Assembly: GCF_001905655.1 (NCBI RefSeq)
Contig: NZ_JMHT01000036.1
Span: 1 to 56,334 of the forward strand
Direction: 5' to 3'
From: Mycobacterium sp. ST-F2
Lineage (GTDB): Bacteria; Actinomycetota; Actinomycetes; Mycobacteriales; Mycobacteriaceae
Length of the DNA stretch: 56,334 bases
This document shows, piece by piece, positions 1 through 9,256 of this stretch. Under the pieces are notes generated by a model, which saw nothing but the letters and a program-made list of their open reading frames with translations, did not search any database and was not told the origin of the DNA. Position 1 is the stretch's first letter. Each line of letters begins with the position of its first letter. A program made the translations under genes and the position numbers.

Positions 1-153
1 GGGGGGGGGGGGGTGCCGCCAGAGACCGGCCGGCGGGGCGGGGAGCCGGTCGGCGAGCCATTGTGGCGGGCCGGCGCCGCGGACGTTCACCGCGAAGTCG
101 AGCATGCCGGGCGCCACCGCCTGATCGCCGTGATAGCGCGCCCCGAGTTCCAC
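1..153 (-). CDS. cobC: CobC-like aminotransferase (L-threonine-phosphate decarboxylase family), N-terminal fragment
   Basis: Only about the first 47 codons lie in the window, reading off its left edge. The reverse strand from a GTG at 151-153 gives VELGARYHGDQAVAPGML followed by DFAVNVR and a PPQWL segment. This matches the opening of the PLP-dependent CobC family that makes the aminopropanol arm of cobalamin. Position and orientation, divergent from ptkA-ptpA, agree with the M. tuberculosis Rv2231c context as I remember it. No Shine-Dalgarno sequence precedes the GTG, so a leaderless start is possible. The last 13 bases at the window edge are a pure G run that would encode polyproline and is probably an assembly artefact. 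The assignment rests on a short fragment plus synteny. Confidence 0.6.
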   Translation of the reverse strand, partial: MELGARYHGDQAVAPGMLDFAVNVRGAGPPQWLADRLPAPPAGLWRHPPPP

Positions 154-184
154 AGGTAGACCCTAGTTCAGAGGTGCCGGAGGC

Positions 185-242
185 CGAGAAGGACCAAATG
201 GTCGCTCGCATGACCCGCAGAGCAGCCACTTGGTCCTTCTCG
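185..242. repeat. 17-bp imperfect inverted repeat between cobC and ptkA
   Basis: The arms at 185-201 and 226-242 are complementary over 17 bp with one mismatch, around a 24-nt loop. The element lies in the divergent intergenic region, just upstream of the ptkA start. It has no following T-tract and faces two gene starts, so it is more likely a regulatory or mobile palindromic element than a terminator. Confidence 0.6.
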
Positions 243-252
243 CGCAGAAACG

Positions 253-936
253 ATGCGCGCGGTGCGGGCGCCCAGATACATCAGGGACAATGACACCGTG
301 ACCCCGCAGTTGGTGCTATTCGACCTCGACGGGACGCTGACCGATTCTGCCGAGGGCATCGTCGCCAGCTTCCGTCACGCGCTCGCCGCCGTCGGCGCAG
401 ACGTACCTGACGGTGACCTGGTGACGCGCCTCGCCGGCCCGCCCATGCACGTGACGCTGGGCTCGCTGGGCCTGGGCGACCGTGTCGACGAGGCCATCGC
501 CGCCTACCGCGCCGACTACACCACCCGCGGCTGGTCCATGAACCGCATGTTCGACGGCATCGAGGACCTGCTGGTCGACCTCCGGGCCGCCGGAATCCGC
601 CTGGCGGTGGCGACGTCCAAGGCCGAGCCGACGGCCCAGCGCATCGTCGAGCACTTCGGCATCGACGGGCACTTCGAGGTGATCGCCGGCGCCAGCGTCG
701 ACGGCACACGGTCGGCGAAGGCCGATGTCGTCGCCCACGCGCTCGCCCAGCTGGCCCCGGTGCCCGACCGAGTGCTGATGGTCGGCGACCGGTCGCACGA
801 CGTCCACGGCGCCGCGCATCACGGCATCGACACCGTCGTCGTCGGGTGGGGTTACGGCGCAGACGATTTCATCGAGGGCTCGACGGTACGGCGGGTCGCC
901 ACCGTCGACGAACTGCGGGAGGTGCTGGGTGTCTGA
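253..936 (+). CDS. ptkA: HAD-family protein tyrosine kinase-like PtkA
   Basis: This is a 227-residue HAD hydrolase-fold protein. Motif I is DLDGT (residues 24-28), with a central VATSKAEP segment and a motif IV VGDRSHD near residue 175. In M. tuberculosis the orthologue next to ptpA is described as an autophosphorylating tyrosine kinase that phosphorylates PtpA; that role is transferred here by orthology and synteny. ptpA starts 8 nt before this gene ends, so the two are translationally coupled. The start is uncertain: an in-frame GTG at 298 has a better upstream purine stretch, while the ATG at 253 keeps residues (RYIRDN) that resemble my recollection of the M. tuberculosis protein upstream of motif I. 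Confidence 0.82.
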   Translation: MRAVRAPRYIRDNDTVTPQLVLFDLDGTLTDSAEGIVASFRHALAAVGADVPDGDLVTRLAGPPMHVTLGSLGLGDRVDEAIAAYRADYTTRGWSMNRMFDGIEDLLVDLRAAGIRLAVATSKAEPTAQRIVEHFGIDGHFEVIAGASVDGTRSAKADVVAHALAQLAPVPDRVLMVGDRSHDVHGAAHHGIDTVVVGWGYGADDFIEGSTVRRVATVDELREVLGV

Positions 937-1417
937 CCGCGTGCACGTGACGTTCATCTGTTCGGGCAACATCTGCCGGTCGCCCATGGCCGAGAAGATG
1001 TTCGCCCACCAGATCAGCGAGCGCGGACTGGCCGACCTGGTCCGGGTGACCAGCGCCGGCACCGGCGGCTGGCATGCGGGCGACCCCGCCGACAGCCGCG
1101 CCGAGCGGGTGCTGCGCGCGCACGGCTACCCCACCGCGCACGCCGCGGCGGCCATCAGCGAAGAGCACCTGGCCGCCGACATGGTCGTCGCCATGGGCCG
1201 CAACCACACCCGCATCCTGGGCGACCTGGGCGCCGACCCGGACCGGGTTCGCATGATGCGGTCGTTCGACCCACGGTCGGGCGCCCACGCGCTGGACGTC
1301 GAAGACCCGTACTACGGCGGCATCGACGATTTCGAAGAGACCTTTACCGTGATCGAGGCCTCCCTGCCCGGCCTGCACGACTGGGTCGACAAGCTACTGG
1401 CGGAACGAGGCGACTGA
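929..1417 (+). CDS. ptpA: Low-molecular-weight protein tyrosine phosphatase PtpA
   Basis: This 162-residue protein has the LMW-PTP signature near the N-terminus. The P-loop runs from nucleophile C11 (CSGNICRS) to R17, and the general-acid aspartate lies in DPYYGG near residue 126. In pathogenic mycobacteria PtpA is secreted and dephosphorylates host proteins; in an environmental species its target is unknown. The start is a GTG inside the end of ptkA, and the stop overlaps the SURF1-family start in TGATG, so ptkA-ptpA-SURF1 read as one operon. Length and motifs are complete, so the enzyme should be active. Confidence 0.92.
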   Translation: MSDRVHVTFICSGNICRSPMAEKMFAHQISERGLADLVRVTSAGTGGWHAGDPADSRAERVLRAHGYPTAHAAAAISEEHLAADMVVAMGRNHTRILGDLGADPDRVRMMRSFDPRSGAHALDVEDPYYGGIDDFEETFTVIEASLPGLHDWVDKLLAERGD

Positions 1418-2262
1418 TGCGCCGCCTCGGGTTCCTGCTGCGGCCGCAGTGGCTGGCCCTGTTCGTCGTGGTCATCGCGTTCGCCTACCTGTGCTTCACC
1501 GTGCTCGCGCCGTGGCAGCTGGGCAAGAACACCCGGACCTCGCGCGAGAACAACCAGATCGCGTCGTCGCTGAACACCGAGCCGGTGCCGCTGACCTCTG
1601 TGCTGCCGCATCAGGATTCGTCGGCCCCGGACTCCCAGTGGCGACGGCTGACAGCGACGGGCCACTACCTCCCCGCGGCAGAGGTGCTGGTCCGGCTGCG
1701 AACCAACGATGGTGACCCGTCGTACGAGGTGCTGACCCCCTTCGCGGTCGACGGCGGCCCGACGGTGCTGGTGAACCGCGGCTACATCAAGGCCGGTGAA
1801 GGCGTACCGCCGTTCGCGGCGCCACCGCCCGGAACCGTCACGATCACCGGTCGGCTGCGAGACGCCGAGCCACTCATGTCGGGCAAGGAGCCGTTCACAG
1901 AGAACGGTATTCGGCAGGTGTATTCGATCAACCTGACCCAGATCTCGCAGCTGACCGGCGTGCCACTGGCGGGTGATTACCTGCAGCTGGTCGACGGCCA
2001 GCCGGGCGGACTCGGCGTCATCGCACTCCCCCATCTGGACGCCGGCCCGTTCTTGTCGTACGGCATCCAGTGGATCGCGTTCGGCATCGTCGCACCGCTG
2101 GGGCTGGGCTACTTCGTAGTGGCCGAGATGCGGCAGCGCCGGCTGGAGAAGGCCCAATCCGGTTCGCGCACAGACACTTCGGGCGGACCGGACCCCGAGG
2201 GGCCGGCAGCCCCGGTCACTGCCGAGGAGAAACTCGCCGACCGCTACGGCCGGCGGCGCTGA
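1417..2262 (+). CDS. SURF1-family membrane protein (cytochrome oxidase assembly)
   Basis: This 281-residue protein has the SURF1 architecture. It has an N-terminal transmembrane helix (about residues 10-30), the post-helix motif PWQLGKN, a periplasmic domain containing WRRLTATGHY and VLVNRGYI, and a second helix near residue 220. SURF1 proteins help insert haem a into the CcO subunit I of aa3-type oxidases. The gene begins in a TGATG overlap with ptpA. Its last 47 nt overlap the convergent cobD gene on the opposite strand, so transcription of either 3' end would be antisense to the other. The C-terminal tail after the second helix is Pro/Gly-rich and poorly conserved. Confidence 0.88.
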   Translation: MRRLGFLLRPQWLALFVVVIAFAYLCFTVLAPWQLGKNTRTSRENNQIASSLNTEPVPLTSVLPHQDSSAPDSQWRRLTATGHYLPAAEVLVRLRTNDGDPSYEVLTPFAVDGGPTVLVNRGYIKAGEGVPPFAAPPPGTVTITGRLRDAEPLMSGKEPFTENGIRQVYSINLTQISQLTGVPLAGDYLQLVDGQPGGLGVIALPHLDAGPFLSYGIQWIAFGIVAPLGLGYFVVAEMRQRRLEKAQSGSRTDTSGGPDPEGPAAPVTAEEKLADRYGRRR

Positions 2263-3169
2263 GCCCGACAGCCACCAGGGCCGCCAGCGCCTGCACCCGG
2301 CGGGTCAGCCGTACCGCGCGACGCAGATCGGCAGGCACCGGAGCGGGCCCCGAACCCAGCGTCGGGCGCATCTCCAACCGGTGCGCATATTGCGTCGGTC
2401 CTCCGAGCCGCACACCCAGGGCGCCGGCGAAGGACGCTTCCGCAACACCCGCATTGGGGCTTGGGTGCTTGTGCGCGTCTGAGCGCCAGGCGCGCCACGC
2501 CGCGGCGGGCCGGCGGGAGGCCGCCATGACACACAGTCCCGTCACGCGGGCCGGCAGGTAGTTGAGGACGTCGTCGAATCGGGCCGCCGCCCAACCGAAC
2601 CGGGCGTAGCGCGGGTTGAGGTGACCGATCATCGCGTCCAGGGTGTTGGCACCGCGGTAGACCAGCAGGCCGGGCACCCCGGCGACCGCACCCCACAGGA
2701 TCGGCGCCACCTGCGCGTCGGAGGTGTTCTCCGCGACCGATTCCAGCGCGGCCCGGGCCAGCCCGTCCGCGTCGAGCGCCGATGGGTCCCGCCCGCACAG
2801 TGACGGCAGCAGCTCGCGGGCGGCAGTCACGTCGTCGCGCTCCAGCCGCACCGCCATCTCGGCGCCGGTACGCGCCAGCGACGTCCCGCCCAGCGCCGTG
2901 TACGTCGCCGCGGCGGTGACCAGGGTCTTCGCGACCGGCCCCCGAGCGGCGCGCTCCAGCCCCAGGCCCAGCGCACCCAAGCCCACCAACAGCGCGGCGG
3001 TGTGACCGGCACCGGCCAGCCGGTTGTCGGCGTACGTGCGGCGTTCCAGGGCAGCCGCGGCCGTGCCGAACAGGGCTACCGGATGGCCCCGCTGCGGGTC
3101 CGCCCAGCACACGTCGGCCAGGTAGCCGAGGGCCAGGCCGACCGCCCGTGGGGCGCTTCTGTCAAACAC
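2216..3169 (-). CDS. cobD: Adenosylcobinamide-phosphate synthase CobD/CbiB
   Basis: This 317-residue integral membrane protein matches CobD/CbiB, which attaches the aminopropanol moiety to adenosylcobyric acid in cobalamin synthesis. Family marks include [12 protein letters not shown] near residue 24, [10 protein letters not shown] near 95, LPSLCGRDP near 125, [14 protein letters not shown] near 145 and [23 protein letters not shown] near 235 (given in pieces of under 20 residues in the family description). With partial cobC at the left edge, two cobalamin-arm genes flank ptkA-ptpA-SURF1. The start is 36 nt from the divergent DUF2236 gene. The 3' end overlaps SURF1 by 47 nt. Confidence 0.93.
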   Translation of the reverse strand: MFDRSAPRAVGLALGYLADVCWADPQRGHPVALFGTAAAALERRTYADNRLAGAGHTAALLVGLGALGLGLERAARGPVAKTLVTAAATYTALGGTSLARTGAEMAVRLERDDVTAARELLPSLCGRDPSALDADGLARAALESVAENTSDAQVAPILWGAVAGVPGLLVYRGANTLDAMIGHLNPRYARFGWAAARFDDVLNYLPARVTGLCVMAASRRPAAAWRAWRSDAHKHPSPNAGVAEASFAGALGVRLGGPTQYAHRLEMRPTLGSGPAPVPADLRRAVRLTRRVQALAALVAVGLSAAGRSGRRVSPRQ

Positions 3170-3205
3170 GCCGGGCAGCGTCTCACAAGGTGTTTACTCG
3201 GCTTC

Positions 3206-4033
3206 ATGCGGCTCGGTCCCCCTCGGCACCCGACGCGGGTTGTCGACCTCATCAACCCCGCGGCGGTGTTGGCGCCGGCGGCCAACGTGATCATGCAGTT
3301 GGCCTTGCCCGGGGTGGGCTACGGCGTGCTGGAGAGCCCCGTCGACAGCGGCAACGTCTACAAACACCCCTTCAAGCGCGCCCGCACGACCGGCACCTAT
3401 CTGGCGGCCGCGGTGTACGGCACCGACGACGACCGCGCGCTGATCCGCCGCGAAGTGGACCGCGTCCACGCGCTGGTGCGGTCGACGGCATCGAGCCCGG
3501 TGAAATACAACGCGTTCGACCCGAAGCTGCAGCTGTGGGTGGCGTCGTGCCTCTACCGCTACTACATCGATCAGCACGAGTTCCTGTACGGCCCGCTCAG
3601 CCCCGAGGCTGCCGATGCCATCTATCGGGACGCCCGGACGCTCGGCACCACGCTGCAGGTACGCGAGGGCATGTGGCCGCCCGACCGCGTCGCGTTCGAC
3701 GAGTACTGGAAACGCACGCTCGATCAGCTACAGATCGACGAACCCGTCCGCGAACACCTGCACGGCGTGGCGTCGCTGGCGTTCCTGCCCACCCCGCTGC
3801 GCCAACTGGCCGGTCCCTTCAACCTGTTCGCGACGACGGGCTTCCTGCCTGCCGAGTTCCGCACCCACATGAAGCTGTCATGGACGCCGGGCCAGCAGCG
3901 CTGGTTCGACCGGCTGATGACGGCACTGCGGCTGGCCGACCGGATCATCCCGCGCGACGTGTGGCTACTGGGCTACCAGCTGTACCTGTGGGACATGCGG
4001 GCCCGCGCGCGGCGCGGAAAACCGGTGGTATGA
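3206..4033 (+). CDS. DUF2236 / MpaB-like (Lcp-type) oxygenase-family protein
   Basis: The ATG at 3206 gives a 275-residue protein beginning [15 protein letters not shown]. Earlier in-frame starts would run through the cobD promoter and were rejected. The sequence has the DUF2236 pattern: [14 protein letters not shown], a [12 protein letters not shown] segment, [10 protein letters not shown] and a late helical region. Relatives include the latex-clearing protein and fungal MpaB haem oxygenases, but many mycobacterial members have no known substrate. In synteny it matches the gene that separates cobD from tRNA-Val/ahpE in M. tuberculosis. It forms the left boundary of the accessory block here. 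Confidence 0.8.
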   Translation: MRLGPPRHPTRVVDLINPAAVLAPAANVIMQLALPGVGYGVLESPVDSGNVYKHPFKRARTTGTYLAAAVYGTDDDRALIRREVDRVHALVRSTASSPVKYNAFDPKLQLWVASCLYRYYIDQHEFLYGPLSPEAADAIYRDARTLGTTLQVREGMWPPDRVAFDEYWKRTLDQLQIDEPVREHLHGVASLAFLPTPLRQLAGPFNLFATTGFLPAEFRTHMKLSWTPGQQRWFDRLMTALRLADRIIPRDVWLLGYQLYLWDMRARARRGKPVV

Positions 4034-4061
4034 GGCAACATTCACGATCAGGAGGCATCTC

Positions 4062-4457
4062 ATGGCATTTGCAGCACTGAACCATGTCGCCGTCACCGTC
4101 AGCGACATGGCGGTCAGCGGACCCTGGTACCGCGCCCTGATCGGCGACGATCCGGTGCTCGACGAGCACACCGACGCCGGCTACCGACATCTGGTGTGGG
4201 CACTGCCCGGCGGCACGTTGTTCGGCATCCACGAGCACGACCGCGCCATCGAGCCGGGCCAGTTCAGTGCATTCCGGGCCGGCCTCGACCACGTCGGCTT
4301 CGGCTGCGCCTCCCGGGCCGAACTCGTCGAATGGGCCACCAAGCTCGAGGAGATGGGCATCGCACACGGCGGCGTCGTCGACGCGCCCTACGGCTCGGGC
4401 CTGAGTTTCCGCGACCCCGACGGCATCGCGCTGGAATTCTTCGCGCCGCCGGAGTGA
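4062..4457 (+). CDS. VOC (glyoxalase/bleomycin-resistance) superfamily protein
   Basis: This 131-residue single-domain protein has the VOC fold pattern, with a metal-ligand-type His in LNHVAVTV near the N-terminus, a central HVGFG segment, and the terminal FRDPDGIALEFF with the usual Glu ligand. A strong AGGAGG sits 11 nt before the ATG. Members include glyoxalase I, dioxygenases and resistance proteins, and the sequence does not indicate which. It is the first gene after the conserved DUF2236 gene and ends 1 nt before the convergent P450. Confidence 0.85.
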   Translation: MAFAALNHVAVTVSDMAVSGPWYRALIGDDPVLDEHTDAGYRHLVWALPGGTLFGIHEHDRAIEPGQFSAFRAGLDHVGFGCASRAELVEWATKLEEMGIAHGGVVDAPYGSGLSFRDPDGIALEFFAPPE

Positions 4458-4458
4458 G

Positions 4459-5661
4459 TCAGCGCGCGCTGAACTCGATCGGCAGCGCCAGCGGCCCCGA
4501 GATGCCCGTCAGCGGCTTCCACGGCACCGGGCCGGTGACGCGAACCGCGGTCAGCCGCGCGGTGATGACGCGCAGCGCCTCGGTCAGTTCGACACGGGCC
4601 AGGTGCGCCCCGAGGCAGTAGTGCATGCCGCCGCCGAAGGTCTGCATCGGTGCGGCATCCTGCCGGGTGATGTCGAGCCGGTCGGGATCGGCGAAAACCT
4701 GCGGATCCCGGTTGGCCGCAGCGGTATTGGCAATCACCACCGAGCCGGTCGGAAACGTCATGCCGCCAAACTCGACGTCGACGGTGGCGACCCTCATCGC
4801 ACCGGGCACGATCGGCGTGTGCCGCATCAGTTCCTCGACCGCCTGGGGTGCGAGGTCCGGACGACGCGCCAGCAGCTCCCACTGCTCAGGGTGCGCGGCC
4901 AGCACCTGCACGGCGGCAGCCAGTTGATTGCGCGTGGTGTCGGTGCCGGCGATCAACAGGAGCGCCACCAGGTTCGCCAGCTCGTCGTGACTCAGGCGGT
5001 CGCCATCGTCTTCCGAGCGAATCAGTTCAGAGATCAGGTCGTCGCCCAACGACCGCCGGCGGGCGGCGATCAGCTGCTCGACATACGCGCTCAACTCCGT
5101 CCAGGCCCGCAGGATGCTGTCCGCATGCTCGGCGACGCCGAGCCCGAAGGCCTGCATGATGTCCGCCGCCCAACCGGTGAACAGCTGCCAGTCCGACGCC
5201 GGCGCACCCAGTAACGCGCAGATGATCGGGACCGGGTACGGCGTGGCGATATCGGCGACGACGTCGCACCGCCCCGCAGCGACCTGCCGATCCACCAGCT
5301 CGGTGATGACGTCCACACAGGCAGCCCGCATGCGTTCGGCCGCCCGCGGGGTGAACGCGCGGGCCACCAGCCGGCGGAGCCGTTTGTGTTCGGCGCCGTC
5401 CATGCTGACCAACAGTTTGGTGACTCGGTCCCAGATGGGCCCCGACGTGATCCCCTGCACCGCAAGCCCGTTCCCCTTCGGGTTGACCAACCTGGAGTCC
5501 CGCAGCACCGCGCGCACCAGGTCGTAGCTCAGTACTTCGGGTCCGTACTGCCCCAACGCGATCGGCCCGTGCCGCCGCGCTTCGGCGATGGCCGCACGGA
5601 ACTCGTCGGGGGTGCTCTCGGGCCCGTAGGTCAAGGTCGGCAATGCCATTGCTGTGGTCAT
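4459..5661 (-). CDS. Cytochrome P450
   Basis: This 400-residue bacterial class I P450 has all diagnostic motifs: an I-helix AGTDTTRN, an ExxR in EELMRH, and the haem-binding loop FGGGMHYCLGAHLAR with the proximal Cys. I chose the ATG at 5661 (MTTAMALPTL); the longer reading adds only eight unconserved residues. It needs a ferredoxin and reductase, and none is encoded nearby. It is divergently oriented from the large cyclase/LuxR regulator 150 bp away, which could control it. The substrate cannot be read from sequence; the actinobacterial layout suggests hydroxylation of a small hydrophobic molecule. Confidence 0.94.
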   Translation of the reverse strand: MTTAMALPTLTYGPESTPDEFRAAIAEARRHGPIALGQYGPEVLSYDLVRAVLRDSRLVNPKGNGLAVQGITSGPIWDRVTKLLVSMDGAEHKRLRRLVARAFTPRAAERMRAACVDVITELVDRQVAAGRCDVVADIATPYPVPIICALLGAPASDWQLFTGWAADIMQAFGLGVAEHADSILRAWTELSAYVEQLIAARRRSLGDDLISELIRSEDDGDRLSHDELANLVALLLIAGTDTTRNQLAAAVQVLAAHPEQWELLARRPDLAPQAVEELMRHTPIVPGAMRVATVDVEFGGMTFPTGSVVIANTAAANRDPQVFADPDRLDITRQDAAPMQTFGGGMHYCLGAHLARVELTEALRVITARLTAVRVTGPVPWKPLTGISGPLALPIEFSAR

Positions 5662-5811
5662 GCCTCGACTATCGCCGCGCAGCACCCGATGCTGCGTCGG
5701 CCGATGTGCGTAAAAATTCGCCGCGACATGCGTACGCCGAACCGACCACTGGACAACTATTGGCCATTTGGCTGATGCTTACGCCATCCGCACCGACGCA
5801 AGCTGACTGAC

Positions 5812-8800
5812 ATGAGCGAACTGCCGACTGGAACGGTCACGCTGCTGCTGGCCGACGTCGAAGGCTCGACGCGGCTCTGGGACACCCAGCCCGACATCAT
5901 GCGTGCGGCGATCGCGCGCCTCGACGACATCCTCGCTACCGTCGCCGCCACCCACCACGGCGCGCGCCCGGTCGAACAGGGCGAAGGCGACAGCTTCGTC
6001 ATCGCCTTCCAGCGCGCCGCCGACGCGGTGGCCTGCGCCCTGGATCTACAACGCGCCCCGCTGGCCCCGATCGCCCTCCGCATCGGGCTGCATACCGGTG
6101 ACATCCAGCTGCGCGACGCGAACAACTACATCGGCCCCACCATCAATCGCGCGGCGCGACTGCGCGACCTCGCCCACGGCGGCCAGACGGTGCTGTCCGG
6201 GATCACCGAAGCTCTTGTCGCCGAGCAACTTCCGCCTGACGTCACGCTCGTCGACCTCGGCAGCTACGCCCTGCGCGACCTACCCCGCGCCGAGCACGTC
6301 GCCCAGTTGTGCCATCCCGACCTGCGCAACGAATTCCCTCCGCTGCGCACCGCCACGACCCACTACAACCTGCCCGTACAACTGACCAATTTCATTGGGC
6401 GCCAATCGGAAATCGACCACGTCCGGCGAACGCTCGACGACCACCGGCTGGTGACGCTGACGGGAGCCGGCGGAGCCGGCAAGACCCGACTGGCCGTGCA
6501 GGTGGCCACCATGGTTGCCGGCGAATTCGACGGTGTCTGCTACATCGATCTGGCGCCCATCAACCACCCCGAGGCCGTCGCAGTCACTGCAGCGCGGACC
6601 CTGAATCTCCCCGACCAACCCGGCCGGTCGACCACCGAGACCCTCCAGCGGTTCCTGCGTGACCGCCGCCTGCTGCTGGTGCTGGACAACTGTGAGCACC
6701 TGCTGGAGGCCAGCGCCCAGCTGGCCACCGCGATACTCGCTGGAGCGCAGCAGCTTTCGATCCTCGCGACCAGCCGCGAACCCCTCGGGGTCTCCGGGGA
6801 GGCGACGTGGCAGGTGCCGTCGCTGCCGTTGGCCGACGAGGCCGTCGCGTTGTTCGCCGACCGTGCGCGGCTGGCCCGGTCGAGCTTTTCCCTCACGGAG
6901 GACAACACGTCTTCCGTGACCGAGATCTGTCGCCGCCTCGACGGCATGCCGCTGGCCATCGAATTGGCCGCCGCGCGGGTCCGGACGCTGACGTTGACGG
7001 AAATCGTTGACAGCCTTCATGACCGCTTCCGCCTGCTGACGGGAGGCTCCCGCACGTCGGTTCGCAGGCAGCAGACGTTGCGCGCGTCGGTGGATTGGTC
7101 ACATGCGCTGCTGACCGACAACGAACGAATCCTGTTCCGGCGGTTGGCCGTGTTCCTCGGCGGCTTCGACCTCGACGCCGCCCGCGCCATCGCCGGCGAC
7201 GACACCATCGAGCGCTACCAGGTGCTCGACCAACTCACGCTGCTGGCGGACAAGTCGTTGGTGGTCACCGACGACACCGGCGGCCGTACGCGATACCGGC
7301 TGTTGGAGACCATGCGCCAGTACGCGCTCGAAAAGCTCGGCGAGTCAGGCGAAGCCGACACCATCCGGTCGCGGCACCGCGACTACTACACGGCGATGGT
7401 CTCGCAGCTGAGTGCGCCCGCGCGGGCCGGCCACGATCAACGCGTCGCGCAGGCCGAGTCCGAGATGGACAATCTGCGCGGCGCATTCGAATGGAGCCTG
7501 GAAAACCACGCGGTCGAGAACGCGCTGAGGCTCGCATCTTCGCTGGACGTGCTGTGGTGGACGCGTGGTCGCGTCCAGCAGGGCCGCACCTGGTTCAACG
7601 CCGCGCTACCCGACCACGAGCCGCCTGACGTCGCCCCCGCCGTCTACGCCCGCGCCCTCGCCGAGCATGCGTTTCTCGACACGTGGGTGACCGGTTCTGC
7701 CAGCACAGAATCCGCACGACGAGCCCTGTCCATGGCCCGCGAACTCGACGATCCGGCTCTGCTCTTCCGCGCGCTGACAGCCTGCGGCTTCACCTTGGGT
7801 TATACGGGCGAAGCGGAAGTCGCCGCAACCTATTTCGTCGAAGCCGGCGAGTTGGCCCGGGCGGTGGGCGACAGCTGGGCGCTGATCCAGATTCTGGCGT
7901 GGCAGGCCAACATCGCGCAGGCCGCGGGCTTCCCACTGACGGCGTTGCCCTACGCCGAAGAGGCCTGCGTGCTGGCCGAAGCACTCGACGACCGGCACGG
8001 TCTACGGATCAGTCAGGTCAGCCGTGCCTGGGTGCACGTTCAACGTGCCGAACTCGGCGCGGCCGTCACAGAGTTCCGCGCCATCCTGGCCGACGCGGAG
8101 GCCGCCCACGACGAAATGTCCGCGATCGGCGCCACCACCGGGCTGGCCGTCGCGCACGCCAACCAGGGCCACGCTGCGGACGCTCGCACCATGGCGTTAC
8201 GCGCCGTCGAAATCGCACGAGGCCTCGACGTCTACTTCCTCGGCTTGGCCACCGGGACTCTGGCCATCGCCGAGCTGGCGGCCGACAACATCACCGCGGC
8301 ACGCCAGGCCAGTACCCAGAACTGGGAGCAGCTCGGCGCCACACATCCCCAACTCGCGACGGAGCACCTGACCCACCACACCGTGCACTCCGCCCTGGCG
8401 GAGGGTGATCTGCCCCTCGCCCGCCATTGCGCCGAGACGTCTGCCGGACGGGCGACCGGCTGGCATCAGGCGGTTGCGCAGCTGGCGTGGTCCCGCATCG
8501 CGCAGGCCGAAGGTCAAGTCGACGAGGCTGAACGCCACGTGCATGAGGCCGTGGCCGCCGCCGCGGACAGCGGAGCCCTTCTGCCCCTGGCTGACATCCT
8601 GGAACATCTTGCCGCGCTTGCCCTCTGCCACGATGCCGCCCGCGCGACCCGGATTCTTGCTGCCGCCGATGCGTTCCGTCAGCGCACCGGCGTCGTCCGG
8701 TTGCCCATGTACGACGGTGCGTACGACGAATCCATCGCCTCCGTTCGCGCGGCGATGTCCCCGGAAGACTTCGCCGCGGCATGGGAGGAAGGCGCACGGC

Positions 8801-9078
8801 TGTCGACGGACGAGGCCATCGCCTACGTCCAACGCGGGCGAGGCGAACGACGGCGGTCCACGACCGGATGGGACTCGATCACCCGCGCCGAACTGGACGT
8901 GGTGAAGCTCGCCGGCGACGGGCTGGGCAACAAGGAGATCGCGGCGCGGCTGTTCGTCTCACCGCGCACGGTGCAGGCTCACCTGTCACACATCTACGCG
9001 AAGCTGGGACTGACGTCCCGGGTGCAACTGGCCCAGGAGGCCAACCGACGAGGACTACCGGCGGACGAATGTCGTTGA
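5812..9078 (+). CDS. Adenylate/guanylate cyclase - STAND ATPase - LuxR regulator, Rv0386-like
   Basis: This 1088-residue multidomain regulator opens with a class III cyclase domain (about 1-165), followed by an NB-ARC/AAA-type STAND ATPase (Walker A GAGGAGKT at 218-225, Walker B LLLVLDNCEH near 285). A long helical TPR-like region follows, and a C-terminal LuxR/GerE HTH (about 1023-1080, with GNKEIAARLFVSPRTVQAHL). In the cyclase domain the metal aspartates D15 and D60 and the transition-state N112 and R116 are present. The canonical purine-specifying Lys and Asp are replaced by Q56 and N105. The same Q/N pair is described for M. tuberculosis Rv0386, which has AC and side GC activity. The regulator is divergent from the P450 and precedes the thiocyanate-hydrolase operon. 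Confidence 0.93.
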   Translation: MSELPTGTVTLLLADVEGSTRLWDTQPDIMRAAIARLDDILATVAATHHGARPVEQGEGDSFVIAFQRAADAVACALDLQRAPLAPIALRIGLHTGDIQLRDANNYIGPTINRAARLRDLAHGGQTVLSGITEALVAEQLPPDVTLVDLGSYALRDLPRAEHVAQLCHPDLRNEFPPLRTATTHYNLPVQLTNFIGRQSEIDHVRRTLDDHRLVTLTGAGGAGKTRLAVQVATMVAGEFDGVCYIDLAPINHPEAVAVTAARTLNLPDQPGRSTTETLQRFLRDRRLLLVLDNCEHLLEASAQLATAILAGAQQLSILATSREPLGVSGEATWQVPSLPLADEAVALFADRARLARSSFSLTEDNTSSVTEICRRLDGMPLAIELAAARVRTLTLTEIVDSLHDRFRLLTGGSRTSVRRQQTLRASVDWSHALLTDNERILFRRLAVFLGGFDLDAARAIAGDDTIERYQVLDQLTLLADKSLVVTDDTGGRTRYRLLETMRQYALEKLGESGEADTIRSRHRDYYTAMVSQLSAPARAGHDQRVAQAESEMDNLRGAFEWSLENHAVENALRLASSLDVLWWTRGRVQQGRTWFNAALPDHEPPDVAPAVYARALAEHAFLDTWVTGSASTESARRALSMARELDDPALLFRALTACGFTLGYTGEAEVAATYFVEAGELARAVGDSWALIQILAWQANIAQAAGFPLTALPYAEEACVLAEALDDRHGLRISQVSRAWVHVQRAELGAAVTEFRAILADAEAAHDEMSAIGATTGLAVAHANQGHAADARTMALRAVEIARGLDVYFLGLATGTLAIAELAADNITAARQASTQNWEQLGATHPQLATEHLTHHTVHSALAEGDLPLARHCAETSAGRATGWHQAVAQLAWSRIAQAEGQVDEAERHVHEAVAAAADSGALLPLADILEHLAALALCHDAARATRILAAADAFRQRTGVVRLPMYDGAYDESIASVRAAMSPEDFAAAWEEGARLSTDEAIAYVQRGRGERRRSTTGWDSITRAELDVVKLAGDGLGNKEIAARLFVSPRTVQAHLSHIYAKLGLTSRVQLAQEANRRGLPADECR

Positions 9079-9256
9079 CTGTCAACGGAATCAGTGGATT
9101 CCGGCCAAAGTGACGCGGGACCACCGCCTCAGGGCTATGGTCGAGACGTAGTCATGTGAGCTGGGACGCGGGGGTGCTTTCGTTCCTCAGCACGTGTTGG
9201 ATGCCGTACCGGCCCTCGCGCCAGTTTGTTGCGTCTGCCCAACAAGAGGAGCTGTC

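Noticed and set aside
3002..3205. Longer start for the DUF2236 gene
   Set aside because: It would extend the protein 68 residues across the divergent cobD promoter, with no family similarity in the added part.
9070..9110. Small hairpins (CGTTGA/TCAACG and GGAATC/GATTCC) after the cyclase/LuxR gene
   Set aside because: Arms of only 6 bp are expected by chance and neither is followed by a T-run; too weak to call a terminator.
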